64,000 nt of DNA from Ectocarpus siliculosus (lineage: Eukaryota > Sar > Phaeophyceae > Ectocarpales > Ectocarpaceae): NCBI GenBank assembly GCA_000310025.1, contig FN649738.1, positions 267,386-331,385 on the forward strand. Reading direction: 5' to 3'. Below are positions 13,501 through 24,700 of the stretch, in pieces (positions within the stretch are counted from its first letter, which is position 1; every line of letters begins with the position of its first letter). The notes beneath the pieces were generated by a model. That model ran no database searches. It was not told where the DNA came from and was given only the letters and a program-made list of their open reading frames with translations. Made by a program: the position numbers and the translations under genes.

Positions 13501-13799
13501 CCAGTACTGTAGATTGGATAAGATTGTTATCTGGTGGACAACGAGAGCCAGTATGCATCAAATCTGGTTCTTGTACGCACTGTGGCTGGGAGGTGCTTTT
13601 TTCGCAAAGGGTGATGTTCTCGCGTTAATAATTGAGCGCACGAAGAAAACTACATGTACATGATAACCCATAGAATGTTCCACCGCTCTTGCAGAATGTT
13701 CATCGATTGATGGGTCCCAGAAGAACAAGAATGACTAAATCAGCCGAGAGAAAAACGCCTAACCAAAAGTAAATAGTTCGATACGCTGTGACCTCAAAG

Positions 13800-15305
13800 C
13801 CGTGGCCCCCGTTCTCGTTCACAAATGCATGGTGCACGTCGTATGATGGGACGCCGAAGTTTCAGCCGGAGTTTGCACCAAAATTTTATCAGGAGTGAGT
13901 CCAGAGGGGGCCGGTCAATGCACTTCCTCTCGTTGTTCACGAACCGTTATTCAGGATTATTCAGGATGAGGCTCGTTTCAATCCCACCCACAAGCCTCCT
14001 CTTCTGCCACCCTTGGTCATGCGCGCCCTACTCAACGAGAGAATCATGATGAAATCGGCTCACATCAAGACCATCCTCGCCGTTTGAATCGGACGGCTGC
14101 TTCTGGCTCCCACCATCTCCGCCAAGTCCTTGGCCTTCAAACCCGCTCGGCAAAAGTTCTTGGACCACAACGACAATGCTGGAGAACAAATCGATGCGTT
14201 CGACTTCGGGAAGTGTGCCTTCAACACGTTCATGTGCTGCTGGAGCAGCAGGGTGGGGGAAGAACCTGTGTCAGACAACACGGTGAGATGTGACAAACGC
14301 CACACCGTTATAAGCGCGGTGGTCCCGCGTGCTACACTCACCCTGTAGACTTCGCATCCAACGAATAGGCTGGATGAGACGCTGTTACCCCTCCCACCAA
14401 CCGCGACACGAGGTGTTCTTGCGTGCTACACTCACGCTGTAGACTTCTCATCCAACGAATAGGCTGAATGAGACGCCTGTAACCCCTCCCACCAATCGCG
14501 ACAGTTCTCGCCGTTTGTGATCGGACGAAACACGTTTCATGCCTCAGGTTGAGCTGCCTGTTGATTTTTACCAACAAGGATACTACCTACGTACGTGACG
14601 CGCACACAAAGTATGCATGCGGATATGGTAATCAATTCTTGTCGATTTCGTCCCTCTTTTTCTACATCACAGGATGTCTATCGCTACGGAAGCACAGAGT
14701 TCCCCGGGGAATCCGAAGGAGATGTGCACTGCCATGGATTGGTGTGGCCCGAGGGCTCAAGCGACGAGTACATTATATATCTGGCTCTGGACGTCGCGTA
14801 CAATCATCACGTTGAGGAGAAGGGCTACTTCGGACAGTGAGTCTGCCAAGGTTTTGTTTTTTCATGAGGAGTTATGTAGTGCATTGGGTGAAATACATTG
14901 AGCGATAATACTTTTGCGCTGCATTGTTGGGGCCAGCCCCCATCTCGGTATCTCGGTGTGGTTTACCTACAAACTACATTTTGTTGGCTGGTGCGCTAGG
15001 ATAGGTAACTCATTGAGAAAAGTGCTTGGATCGTTCGCAATCCAACAAAACAAGCATGCCCCGTCCGTTGTTCCACCCACTACCACCTATCTGTTCCCGT
15101 TCGACCGACCTTTCAACTTGTTCTCCAACAACGCAGCATTCCGGGTGCTCCGGTGTGCGACTGCCTGGAAAGGATGCCGGAGGTTTCTCGGTCCGACTGC
15201 AGCCAGTACAGACCCGCTCACCTCAAAGGAAGCGATTTCATGGCGTGCCCGAAGAACGATCTCAGACCCATCTGGCGGCCAATACACAATGGTCCAGGAG
15301 TGTGA
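13800..15305 (+). pseudogene. Cys-rich stramenopile family protein, 5' incomplete, one in-frame TGA
   Basis: Exons 13800-13894, 13955-14282, 14673-14836 and 15137-15305 join in phase (GT-AG). Landmarks in order: PFSFTNAWCTSYDGTPKF, then FLDHNDNAGEQIDAFDF, KCAFNTFMCCWSS, GDVHCHGLVWPEG, PGAPVCDCLERMPEV, and a stop at 15303. From memory, unannotated proteins of diatoms and oomycetes share the pattern HNDNxGExIDAF, NTFMCCW, HCHGFxW, GAPxCxCxExMP; I could not check this. Exon 2 is open throughout except for TGA at 14085-14087, where CGA to TGA would be a simple transition. Alternatives are a base-call error, a 45-base micro-intron (14082-14126), or recoding. The N-terminus was not found; exon 1 has no ATG and begins at a plausible acceptor. 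Function unknown; the Cys content suggests an extracellular protein. Confidence 0.7.
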
Positions 15306-16797
15306 AAACCGTTGAGAGAGATATATACATACTTCAAGTAGATATGTATACTGTAGATCGGAATCGTCGCGTCTTCTGGCTCGCCTTGTGGTGCAGAAGC
15401 CTGCGGTGGCTTGTCCCAACATGTGTGGAGGACGACCCGCCCCTGTCTCGGTCGCCCTTGGTCTCCCCTCCTCTGTAGCACCGTTCCCTAAGCGGGAGCA
15501 TCTTTTATTACGGGCCCCAAGGCCTTCTATATTGTGTGGACCTGTATCTCTGGACTCTCACGTTTTCCCCCATGGTAGCCGAATGTTTGTCTGTACTACT
15601 ACTCGTGTCTCGTTCTGTCCATTTGGGGACATCGGATGTGAAGTCATCATACGTAAGTATAGAATTGTAGGCAGCAGTGCGTGCATTGAAACCTCGAGGT
15701 ACATTTTAATATCTAGGATAAACAGCCTGTAGTGAGTCGTTTGTCCAACGGTTCGTTCGAGTATTTCACCGTCACTCTGTGTGAGCCTTTGCACATCGTC
15801 GAAAGAAAGTTGCCACGAGGCATCGTAACTCGCTTTACCTAGAGCGGAAAGGGAAGCAGAGGCGACCTGAAAATGGAGGGGAGGGGGTGAGCAAGAGCCA
15901 CAGGTTGCTGAAGATTAGGACATCACACGTACATAAGACATAACGCTAAAGTTGAGCCGTTTATCGTCGACGTAGCACCTGCTTTCGACACGAAAGCGTG
16001 CCAATCGACGTGATCAAAAGCAAACGCGCAAGCGCAAGCAACCAGCCAGCCATAATCATGGAGGCCGACAATGTCGTGGAATGGGGTGCCGCGAACGACC
16101 CTTGTCAGGCTGCTGTGGGTCCGACTCCCGCGGCTGCTCCACGCCCCGCAAAGTAATGTTTCCAAGCGTTGACTCTGTATCGCCTTCAGGTGAATACGTT
16201 TTCGGCGGCAATCCCCTACAGCGGTACGTCTTTCGGCGGTAGGCGGTATCACGTTTTTTTGCGATAAAGACTTTGCCGGAGGCGGTAAAGCAACCGAACG
16301 CCGGGAAACTGGCGATATGCCGGTGGTACCGCTCACCATGGGGCGCTACTTCACGGTGGTAATGAACATCTTATGAGATTTATATTCAAACGACACCAAC
16401 CAAGACGGCAATTACGATGCTAGGTTACGATGCCCGAACGACCGGCAAATCTATGTCCTTTCCGACGGTTCCCCCTGCACACGTGGTACCTTGAAAGGTT
16501 GTTTTGCGTTTTCACGAAGTGGCTGACGTTTTCGAGGTGACAGAGCCCGAAGAAGGAAACAAAACGCATGGGATTGAACCCCTGGTTCACACAGCCCACG
16601 TGCCGTCGACGAGACGCGGTCTCTGCCAGCTTATCTTGTCGGTCACTTTTCTGTCAACGGTGGTTTACCTGTTTCAGCGGTAAAATATTGACAAGTGGCG
16701 TGTGTGTCCCTACCCCGTTCTGCGTTTAGCTTGCAGTGATGAACGCCACACAGGTGGACGTCCACCCCCCTTCCCCAAAATGTCGGATGCCCTCGCT

Positions 16798-16919
16798 TAC
16801 TCTGTAGATCTAGCAGATGGGAAGAACAGTTGAGGCAAATGGCTTTCAGTCAGGCAGTGAGTGACTTGGTACCAATGAAGGGTTGGGCCTACACTACGGG
16901 CCAGCATAATATATATAGA
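16798..16919 (+). repeat. Left terminal inverted repeat
   Basis: Reverse complement of 19181-19302 at about 95% identity by eye. It ends exactly at the start of the N gap, so the true inner limit of the repeat is unknown. Confidence 0.85.
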
Positions 16920-16920
16920 C

Positions 16921-17351
16921 NNNNNNNNNNNNNNNNNNNNNNNNNNNNNNNNNNNNNNNNNNNNNNNNNNNNNNNNNNNNNNNNNNNNNNNNNNNNNNNN
17001 NNNNNNNNNNNNNNNNNNNNNNNNNNNNNNNNNNNNNNNNNNNNNNNNNNNNNNNNNNNNNNNNNNNNNNNNNNNNNNNNNNNNNNNNNNNNNNNNNNNN
17101 NNNNNNNNNNNNNNNNNNNNNNNNNNNNNNNNNNNNNNNNNNNNNNNNNNNNNNNNNNNNNNNNNNNNNNNNNNNNNNNNNNNNNNNNNNNNNNNNNNNN
17201 NNNNNNNNNNNNNNNNNNNNNNNNNNNNNNNNNNNNNNNNNNNNNNNNNNNNNNNNNNNNNNNNNNNNNNNNNNNNNNNNNNNNNNNNNNNNNNNNNNNN
17301 NNNNNNNNNNNNNNNNNNNNNNNNNNNNNNNNNNNNNNNNNNNNNNNNNNN
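16921..17351. other. Assembly gap (431 N)
   Basis: A run of N directly inside the left terminal inverted repeat. The first 110 bases after the gap carry long C and G homopolymers (17354-17363, 17429-17444), which suggests low-quality read ends. Confidence 0.99.
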
Positions 17352-18367
17352 TGGCCCCCCCCCCAACCCGCCACATGGTTTTCCTCCTTTTAGCACCCAA
17401 GTTTTTAAATTCAATTGGAGGGGGTTCCCCCCCCCCCCCCCCCATTGCTTGTCGCACGCACGCCCCGGCTGTCATTCTTAAAGCACTTGTTTAGGGTCCC
17501 GTCTGTTTAGAGCGACGCACGTGATCACATGTGGGCAACGTTAGTTATCATTACTTTCACACGCCCCCTGCTTTCGCACACCCTGTTGTAAGCGGGACTC
17601 TGTGAGAGCACTGCGCCACAAGGACAACTAGTCCTACCGCCTGGAGGTCGGGTCCTCCTGTGAGCGCTCTTAATCGCGCGAGGGACGTTAATTAATTACG
17701 ATCGCACACCCGTGCCGATCACACAACCCTTAACTTGTTGTTATCACACACACACATATCCTCTGTATGTATGTATGTATGTACCGTATATGACACAAGA
17801 TCACACACCTACATAAGAAAGCACCCCCCCCACAGAATACGATACCCCGGTGATAGTTTTGGGCGCTTCTGACAAACCATCGATTTATCACCGGGGGTAC
17901 ATAAGATAACACACGCCGGCGATATTTTTAGTTACGCCGCATATAGTCACGGGGCCCCTCCTTCTTTATCATCGGGGTGACAGCATCTGCCCTGGGCAAT
18001 CACACACACAACCACGTCAGCTGTGTGAGGGGAAACACCCCGCATGGAGACCCCCAACAACATAAACGTGCAGGCAGAGCAGAATGCAGCCGCAAGTACC
18101 AAGTAAACGTTTTTGTGAGGGGGGCAGGAAGGACGGCGCACGCAGTCTGTGGCCACCGCCAATCATCGTATCGGTCGAGGTACCTTCGATTTTTAATTTT
18201 TTCTTGCTCGATTCAAGCCCGTATTTTGTTTCAAACTTTTTTTGGCGATGAGAGGGTTGAGTTATCGCCGAGGTCATGTGCTCAGGAGTTTCGTCATCTC
18301 GGTTGAGCCCCTTTGTTTTTCCACGCCCCTTTAGCTAGGTCCCTACACTGCACGTGTATGTGCAGGC

Positions 18368-18560
18368 ATGGCTATCACACCCCCTTTTATCGCACCCCCT
18401 CATTTATCACACCCCAAAGCACACACACGCTGTGGCTGTTCGGACGTGCTATCACACCCCCTTTTTCTCACACACCCTCATTTATCACACCCACCCCCAA
18501 ACACACGCTGTGGGTGTTCGGACGCGCTATCACACCCCCTGTTTTATCACACACCCTTAG
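18368..18560. repeat. TATCACACCC motif array
   Basis: About eight copies of TATCACACCC or close variants (TATCGCACCC, CTCACACACCC, TATCACACACCC) occur in 190 bases with irregular spacing. Between them GCTGTGGCTGTTCGGACG is repeated at 18430 and 18509. Related ATCACCGGGG motifs flank the array (17885, 18585, 18661). Subterminal repeats of this type often bind transposase; here that is only an inference. Confidence 0.75.
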
Positions 18561-19180
18561 GGGCCCCTGCGAGCTGCACTTTATCACCCGGGGTACGCAA
18601 GATAACACACACCCCACAGGATACCACACCCGGTGATAATATTTTCAAACTCCAAAATGGTATCACCGGGGTGTGTTTTCTGCGAGTCATATACGGTATG
18701 TATGTAGGTGGGTTTTCTGCGAGTACAAGGTGCACTTTGTCACGCGGGTGACATACTGTAGGACGCCCCTACACAACACCACCCACCCACCGTTCAGTGT
18801 GATAGCCTTCGAACTCCAAATATTGTTATCCTACGGGTGTGTGTGGTACCCGAAACACCTTTTTGTATGCATATGAATGTGTACGGTTCGTACACGAGTT
18901 ATACCGAACGATCCAGATATTCGTCTTGTAAATAAATACTCAGGAGTTTTCACTCCGACAACTTGTTGTTGAAAGTTATTGGGTGACTGCTGGCTGGCGC
19001 ATCCCTCAGAGGAGCATCCTTTCGGCCGCAAATACTGTAGTTCGTACTGGAAGTTGTTCAGTTGAAGTTGTGTGCCTATTGTAGTTTGGACTATGTTCCT
19101 ATTTAGCCCTGGTCTGTTTTCCTAATTTTCTTAGTGCTCATTCGTAACAAACCTGAGGCTGCCTATCAAAAGGTCTTGCG

Positions 19181-19302
19181 GTCTATATATATTATGCTGG
19201 CCCGTAGTGTATGCCCAACCCTTCATTGGTACCAAGTCACTCACTGCCTGACTGAAAGCCATTTGCCTCAACTCTTCTTGCCATATGCTAGACTATAGAG
19301 TA
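19181..19302 (-). repeat. Right terminal inverted repeat
   Basis: Inverted partner of 16798-16919. It begins GTCTATATATATTATGCTGG and ends CTATAGAGTA. Confidence 0.85.
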
Positions 19303-19540
19303 ATGGCCGGTGGTTGATACGAAAACACACAACGACGTCCCAATGCAACAGAACCACACCAGACCATCAATCAATGTTGGATTGATCGTCCGGAATGTCA
19401 GGCCCAGTCGAAATGGAGCTACTGTATGTATGGCAACTCGACAGCAGCACCACCACCAGCAGGACTGCTGCTGCTGCTGCTGCTGCAATGGGCATGCATA
19501 CAAGCTCGTCCTGGGGTAGACTACTGCAACGCGGAAATAC

Positions 19541-20160
19541 TATTGGGTCCCATGTACTACGTAGCCTGGTAACGGCAATTTCATTGCCCTCATAAAGCTG
19601 GAGCGGAAATACAAATACTAAAGTATTGGGTCCCATGTACTACGTAGCCTAGTAACGGCAATTTCATTGCCCTCATAAAGCTGGAAGAATGGCCGACGGC
19701 ATAATTTTCTGGATCTTTGACTCTTTTGTTCTCATATCTATTGCAACGCGGAAAGACTATTGGGTCCCATGTACTACGTAGCCTAGCAACGGCAATTTCA
19801 TTGCCCTCATGAAGCTGGAAGCATGGCCGACAGCAGAATTATCTGGATCTTTGACACTGCTACACGGCGTTTTTTTTTTGTCCTTGCAAATTTTCTTCCA
19901 AAGAACACAACAACGGGCCATCCTTTGTGTATCTGTGCCTGTCTGCCTGTATGTTATCCTGGGGAGGCGTAGAGGAGTATGTTGTTTTTTCGTTGCAATG
20001 CGGAGAAAGTATACTACAATGATACAACAATGCACAGTACAACATGTAGTACGATACACCGCGATACATACAGCGCGCACGAAAACTAAATTTCAGTACA
20101 GTACTACATGTGCCAAGCTGCCGGAGGCCGACGGGAGAATTATCTGGATCTTTGACGCGA
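19541..20160 (+). repeat. Short interspersed repeat family, three near-complete units plus tail
   Basis: A unit starting ATTGGGTCCCATGTACTACG, with the small palindrome GGCAATTTCATTGCC, occurs at 19541, 19622 and 19758. The second and third units continue through GGCCGACGGC or GGCCGACAGC into a tail reading AATT(AT)TCTGGATCTTTGAC. The tail alone recurs at 20128-20155, and a variant lies at 11267-11296. Units are about 80-135 bases apart. The tail shared at separate sites suggests a SINE-like or satellite-derived family. Confidence 0.75.
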
Positions 20161-21144
20161 AAACATTCTCCGATGTCATTTCCATCCCCGCACCCATCCC
20201 CACCCACCCCCTCCAGACCACAACTACACTTTCCATCCCCTCGCCACCCGCCACACACTCGACGTGTCACCTTAGCTTCCCTTCGGCGCTCCCACGGTGA
20301 GAGAAAAACATATGCGCGCGCTGTTTCGAAGGTCGGTAGGCACACCCGTTCCTCGTTGTGTACACTCACGATCAACCGATCTACCCGCAGACAGATAGTG
20401 CCGTAGCACAGCAGTGTGCGTGAGACCCTGCTACCCTATATCGACCGCTGTCAGTACAATGTGGACACCTCTGACAGCTACATATCACACGTCGAATGAC
20501 AGCAGCAAGTACCTGTAAGTTTGCAAAATGAACGACTGAGTAGTCTAATGGGTAAGCCTTTCTAACAAAAAAGGTTGTGAAATTCATCACCACGTACATG
20601 TAGTTCAGTTTGCATGCAGGCGGAACCCAACCGCGCGTAAAAAGGCCCCGGCGTTGGGACGTCCCACGCGCGCTACTCAAAAAGCTGTTAAACTCATGTA
20701 GCTACACGGACGGGTTCCTCGACAAACACAACACGTACAAGGGCAAGGCGTTACTAAGTCATGTGCGTCACAAGACAGCGAAGGCGAGACTTGACATATA
20801 ATAATGTGTTCCTCTCGTATCCATCAATAATACCAAACGCAGAGCCCCACTCTCCAAGAAGTACTTGCTTTCATGTTGTCGGCCAACACAGTACAATACA
20901 CAGACATACGCGAACACAAACCTTTCGACCGTCTCGTACGGTCGGTCATTCTACCTTTTGCGTTCAACAACCGTCGGTGTTTCTTCTGTGAGGACAAAAT
21001 CCCGGTTGGCGCGATAGCAATCACGGCAATCAGAAAGAGAGAGAGAAATGATAAAAACTTTTGAAAGAAAGGAGTAAAACCCATAAACAGTATCCAGCAC
21101 ACTCCCTTGCCCCACTCACCGCTGCAAAGACTTGAGCACATGGC

Positions 21145-21180
21145 CTACTCATATCCGCGCATGCCGTAGTCGACTTGACA
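21145..21180 (-). repeat. Isolated LINE/short-element 3' tail remnant
   Basis: On the minus strand this reads GTCGACTACGGCATGC followed by GATATGAGTAG. It matches the tail GACTACGGCATGCACGACTA then TGAGTAC found at the ends of the elements at 37523 and 54737 and of the LINE at 55408. It is a short copy 0.5 kb upstream of the GH114 gene start. Confidence 0.6.
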
Positions 21181-21700
21181 CTGGGGGGATGTTATCTGTC
21201 GAACGGGTATAGACTATAGTCTATGCCATTGTTCTCACAAAAACTCGTCGTCCAAACAAGAGGGTCGTTCGTCTGGTATGATAGTCTTCTTGTGGCTGCA
21301 GCGTGACCATCGAAACTCCAAAACCCAGCCTCGTGCTGTTGTCAAGACGTCGTAAATTACCCCCCGAGTCGTTGTCGACGTGAAGTTGGAGAGCCCGAAC
21401 AAACACAGACAAAACCAAGGGTATGCTCGGCAATGCTACCGTCGTGAAAAGCGCTTCCTGGTAGGCGGTACCGGTGTTCCTCCGGCGGTGTGCCTCCGTT
21501 TTTTTTCATTACTTACCGCGTCCGCCAAATTCGGTACCACCACACCGAAAAACGCAAATATATACCGCCTACCGACGAAAATCACCGCGCCAAAAAATCG
21601 CATTCCGTCGTCGTCGGCCCCCTGCGCCCAATCCACCCCCCCGACAGAAAGGAGTGACAAGTACTCGCTTACTGTACAGAGGTACCGGACCTTCCGAATC

Positions 21701-24700
21701 ATGAAGCTGGCGACGATTTCCTTGTTCGGCCTCGCTGTGGCTATGTCCGAGTTCCGGTTCGCGTACGGCGATCAGTGCCCTGCCTTGGAAGCAGCTGTGG
21801 AGGAGGCCCGCATGGACGTCGAAACTGCCAGCTCGAACGTCGAAACGGCCCGCCAGGCCGTCGTTGCCGCTGAGGATGAACTTGACCAACGCACGGCAGA
21901 CCTTGCAGCGGCGCAGCAGGAGTTTGCTGGGTGTCAGGGGTGGACTCCGACGGTTGGCCAGACGTGGGTAAGAAAAGAGTCCGTCCGATACATTTTTTTG
22001 CTTTGTCGGGATCTCCTCTTCCCGCAGATGAGAGTCCCCGGGATAGGTTGTCATTGCTATCTCCTCGGCGTTGATTTCTGCAGTCAGGGGGGCAGCCGTC
22101 GGAGAATCCGATCTATACGCCGGGTGGGATTGCACGGGGGCGAGGCTACTTGTATTTCGAGGCTGTTTGTTTCCGCCCGGATTCAAACAGAAGACGTGCG
22201 ATTCGCTCGGCGCAAATCGATCTTTTTTCTTGCCTTTTTCATCATTGCGCTTCGTTCCACCGTTACAAGAGGTTCATATGCATACCTATCTACCTGTGTC
22301 GTCGTTCAACGTCTAGAAGGATTCAACAATTGGAGGAGCACGCCATCTGATCCAAATACCATTTTTTCACATATTAGACCACCTTTTTCAACCCTTTTGC
22401 TTCTATTGTTTTATCCCGTACCCTGTTTCGGTAATGCCGCCTTCCACTGCATGTCAGAACTACCACCTGAACGTCGGAGAGAACCTCCCGAAGCCCGGCG
22501 AGGTTACCGATGACACTCCCGAAGCGGACGTCTATATGATCGATATGGGTGAGTCGTTGAGGGTCCTTCGGTGTTCTTTGTCGTCATCTTCGACGATTTT
22601 TCAGCCCCTCGTCGTCGCCGTTGTGACTATTGGCTTTACGATGATCATGGTAATGCTGGGCCTACCGTGTACCGCCTTTCGCGTTCTTCCGCCCTATTCC
22701 AACATACCTATCGGATGCGATCATCTGCCCGCCCAGCTGGAAAGGACAGTTAAAACCGAAACGGCTACAAGAAGAGGGTAAACGTTTGCCATGTGGGTGA
22801 CCCGGAAGGCTGGTCTATCAGCGAGATGATCCTTGCACACAGAACATAACCTAAAACTGGCTTACTGACGTACAATGGCGAAGGAGAAGGTACGGGAGTT
22901 CGGACGGGAATGCGCAGCAAATTCGCGAGCATGTCCTGTGCCGTCTAACCTTTTCGGGCCGTTCATTCTAAACAGCATCCTCGTGTTGCCGCGTTCGGTG
23001 TGCCTGCAAAGCGCTGCTGTTGCTGCATACTCGTATTTCGTGGGGAACCGACTATTCAACAGGTTTGGCCCTCGCAACATGCTCGGATATGGCCGCCGCT
23101 ACCTATTTGCGGGCAGCATCACGCGTGTCCCCTCGCTGCTGCTGATGAACCGACTTCGCTTCATTCTGCTGCTACCGCCACCGCCGCCAATAACACTAGA
23201 TTCGGATGGCATCGAAGACACGATCGAAGCCCTCCACAGCGACGGGAAGTACGCCGTCTGCTACATCTCGATCGGGACGTGGGAGCCCTGGCGCGCCGAC
23301 AAACACGAGTTCCCCCAGGAAGCTCTCAAGAATAACCTGGCCAACTGGCCGGACGAGCAGTGGATCGACATTGGGTACACCGGGAAGGGCCAAACGGTGC
23401 GAATTATCAGGGCATTCCGGCTTGGCTGGGTTCCTCCTCGTCTAGCGTAGCTTCGTTTTGTTTTTTTTTTTTCCTCTGTGGGTGTTTCGTCATCGTCTTG
23501 TCTGAGGCCAAAGGAAAGGATGTGTTTAAACGACTGACAAACAAACCTGGACTCGTCGTTGCGGTTTTTCGCAGACAATCGTTTTCCACTCTGCGAGTGT
23601 GTACAAAGAAGCAATAATAGTATTCCGTTGTCACCGCCACCATTCACTCCCCAAGCCTTCTTTGCGTTTGGTGCATTATCTATCCCTCAGCGGATGGGTG
23701 GTAGCACAGAGCGATTTCGTAGCGCCGCCAACAATATTCGACGTGGACAGCGCGCGGTGCCAACTACAGATCAAAACTACGGTAGTCAGGTTTTCGCAGA
23801 GTTGGGTGTTTCCTACTGGGATCCGGATCATCGGTGTGTTCATCGACTATCGTTTCCCTCAGGAAAGATGCGACGCTACTGAGATAATCATGGCGAAGAC
23901 CGGGAACGAGTCACGCGCTGGCTCCCAGGGGGACATCCCCAGCCCGAGATAATCACGTTCCGCAGCGAGGAGGCTGAAATTTGTAACTTCAGTACGATAT
24001 TGTGCGCCCTCTCTCTCCAGGTCAACTCTTACTTGTACGCCCTTGCTGCGATCTAGGAAGTCGGGACAGAATAGTGTAGACGTTTTGACTGTGCCCGCCC
24101 TTCACGTGCTCATCTGTTACCCCGCCACTCTGGCTTGCCGACGACAATAACCCACGCTGTTTTCTGTGGCTTGGCTGTCGATGCTCGATCTTTTCTCTGT
24201 GGGTGTGCAGGACAAGACCGTCATGGACATCATGAAAGCTCGTGTGGATAGGGCGGCATCCCTGGGGTGTGACGGGATCGAGCCGGACAACATGTCGGTG
24301 AGCTTGGCTCTTGGCAAGACATGCAGTAGTCATTGAAGAGAGACACGATATACAAGGGCTGGATGTTGTGGTGGGTTGCAGGAAGGAGGGTGGCAACACT
24401 GAGTGTGCACGCGTTCACAAACAAAAAGCGCCTGTGTTTCGCCTGGCCGTGAGGCCCACAACGCTTCTAGGGACTGGTGGTCTAGTGTATCTCTCTCGTA
24501 CGTACTTCGACCGGCTGTTCATCCGAAATGAGGGTGGCAACAATGCCGCGCACGGTATTCCTCTCCCGCATGTAGGTGCCGTTCCCATGTGTTCTCTCGG
24601 TGAGACGGTTCCGCACATCGTTCCGGAGATCGTCCCGTAGTCCCCCTTCGTCTGCCGGCGCTCACGCCTTGCTCTCTGTCCTGCTGCTAAGATACTCGAG

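Larger units (their letters stand above)
8877..13799. other. Intergenic region, no firm gene
   Basis: This lies between the start of the minus-strand SDR-like gene and the first recognised exon of the plus-strand Cys-rich gene. It holds CAG-rich sequence just upstream of the SDR start (8893-8922), one possible exon (10545-10747), a copy of a 30-base repeat tail near 11267-11296, and two repeats listed separately (13081-13262, 13335-13500). A 240-codon minus-strand open frame at 9650-10372 resembles no family I know and lacks convincing splice context. Confidence 0.6.
16798..19302. mobile_element. Non-coding DNA element with 122-base terminal inverted repeats
   Basis: The two ends are inverted copies of about 122 bases with roughly six differences. 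The outermost bases are TACTCTGTAG on the left and CTATAGAGTA on the right, consistent with a TA target-site duplication as in Tc1/mariner-like elements, though the TA could simply be part of the repeat. The interior (2.26 kb, 431 of it N) has no transposase-like open frame, so the element is non-autonomous or its coding part is lost in the gap. It carries internal repeats, including a TATCACACCC array. Confidence 0.75.
15306..21700. other. Intergenic, repeat-rich region
   Basis: No gene could be supported between the Cys-rich gene and the GH114 gene. The stretch contains a TIR element, an assembly gap, an array of TATCACACCC motifs, a short repeat family at 19541-20160 and a LINE-tail remnant at 21145-21180, all listed separately. 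In the remaining unique sequence I see no exon chain with consistent phases. Confidence 0.6.
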
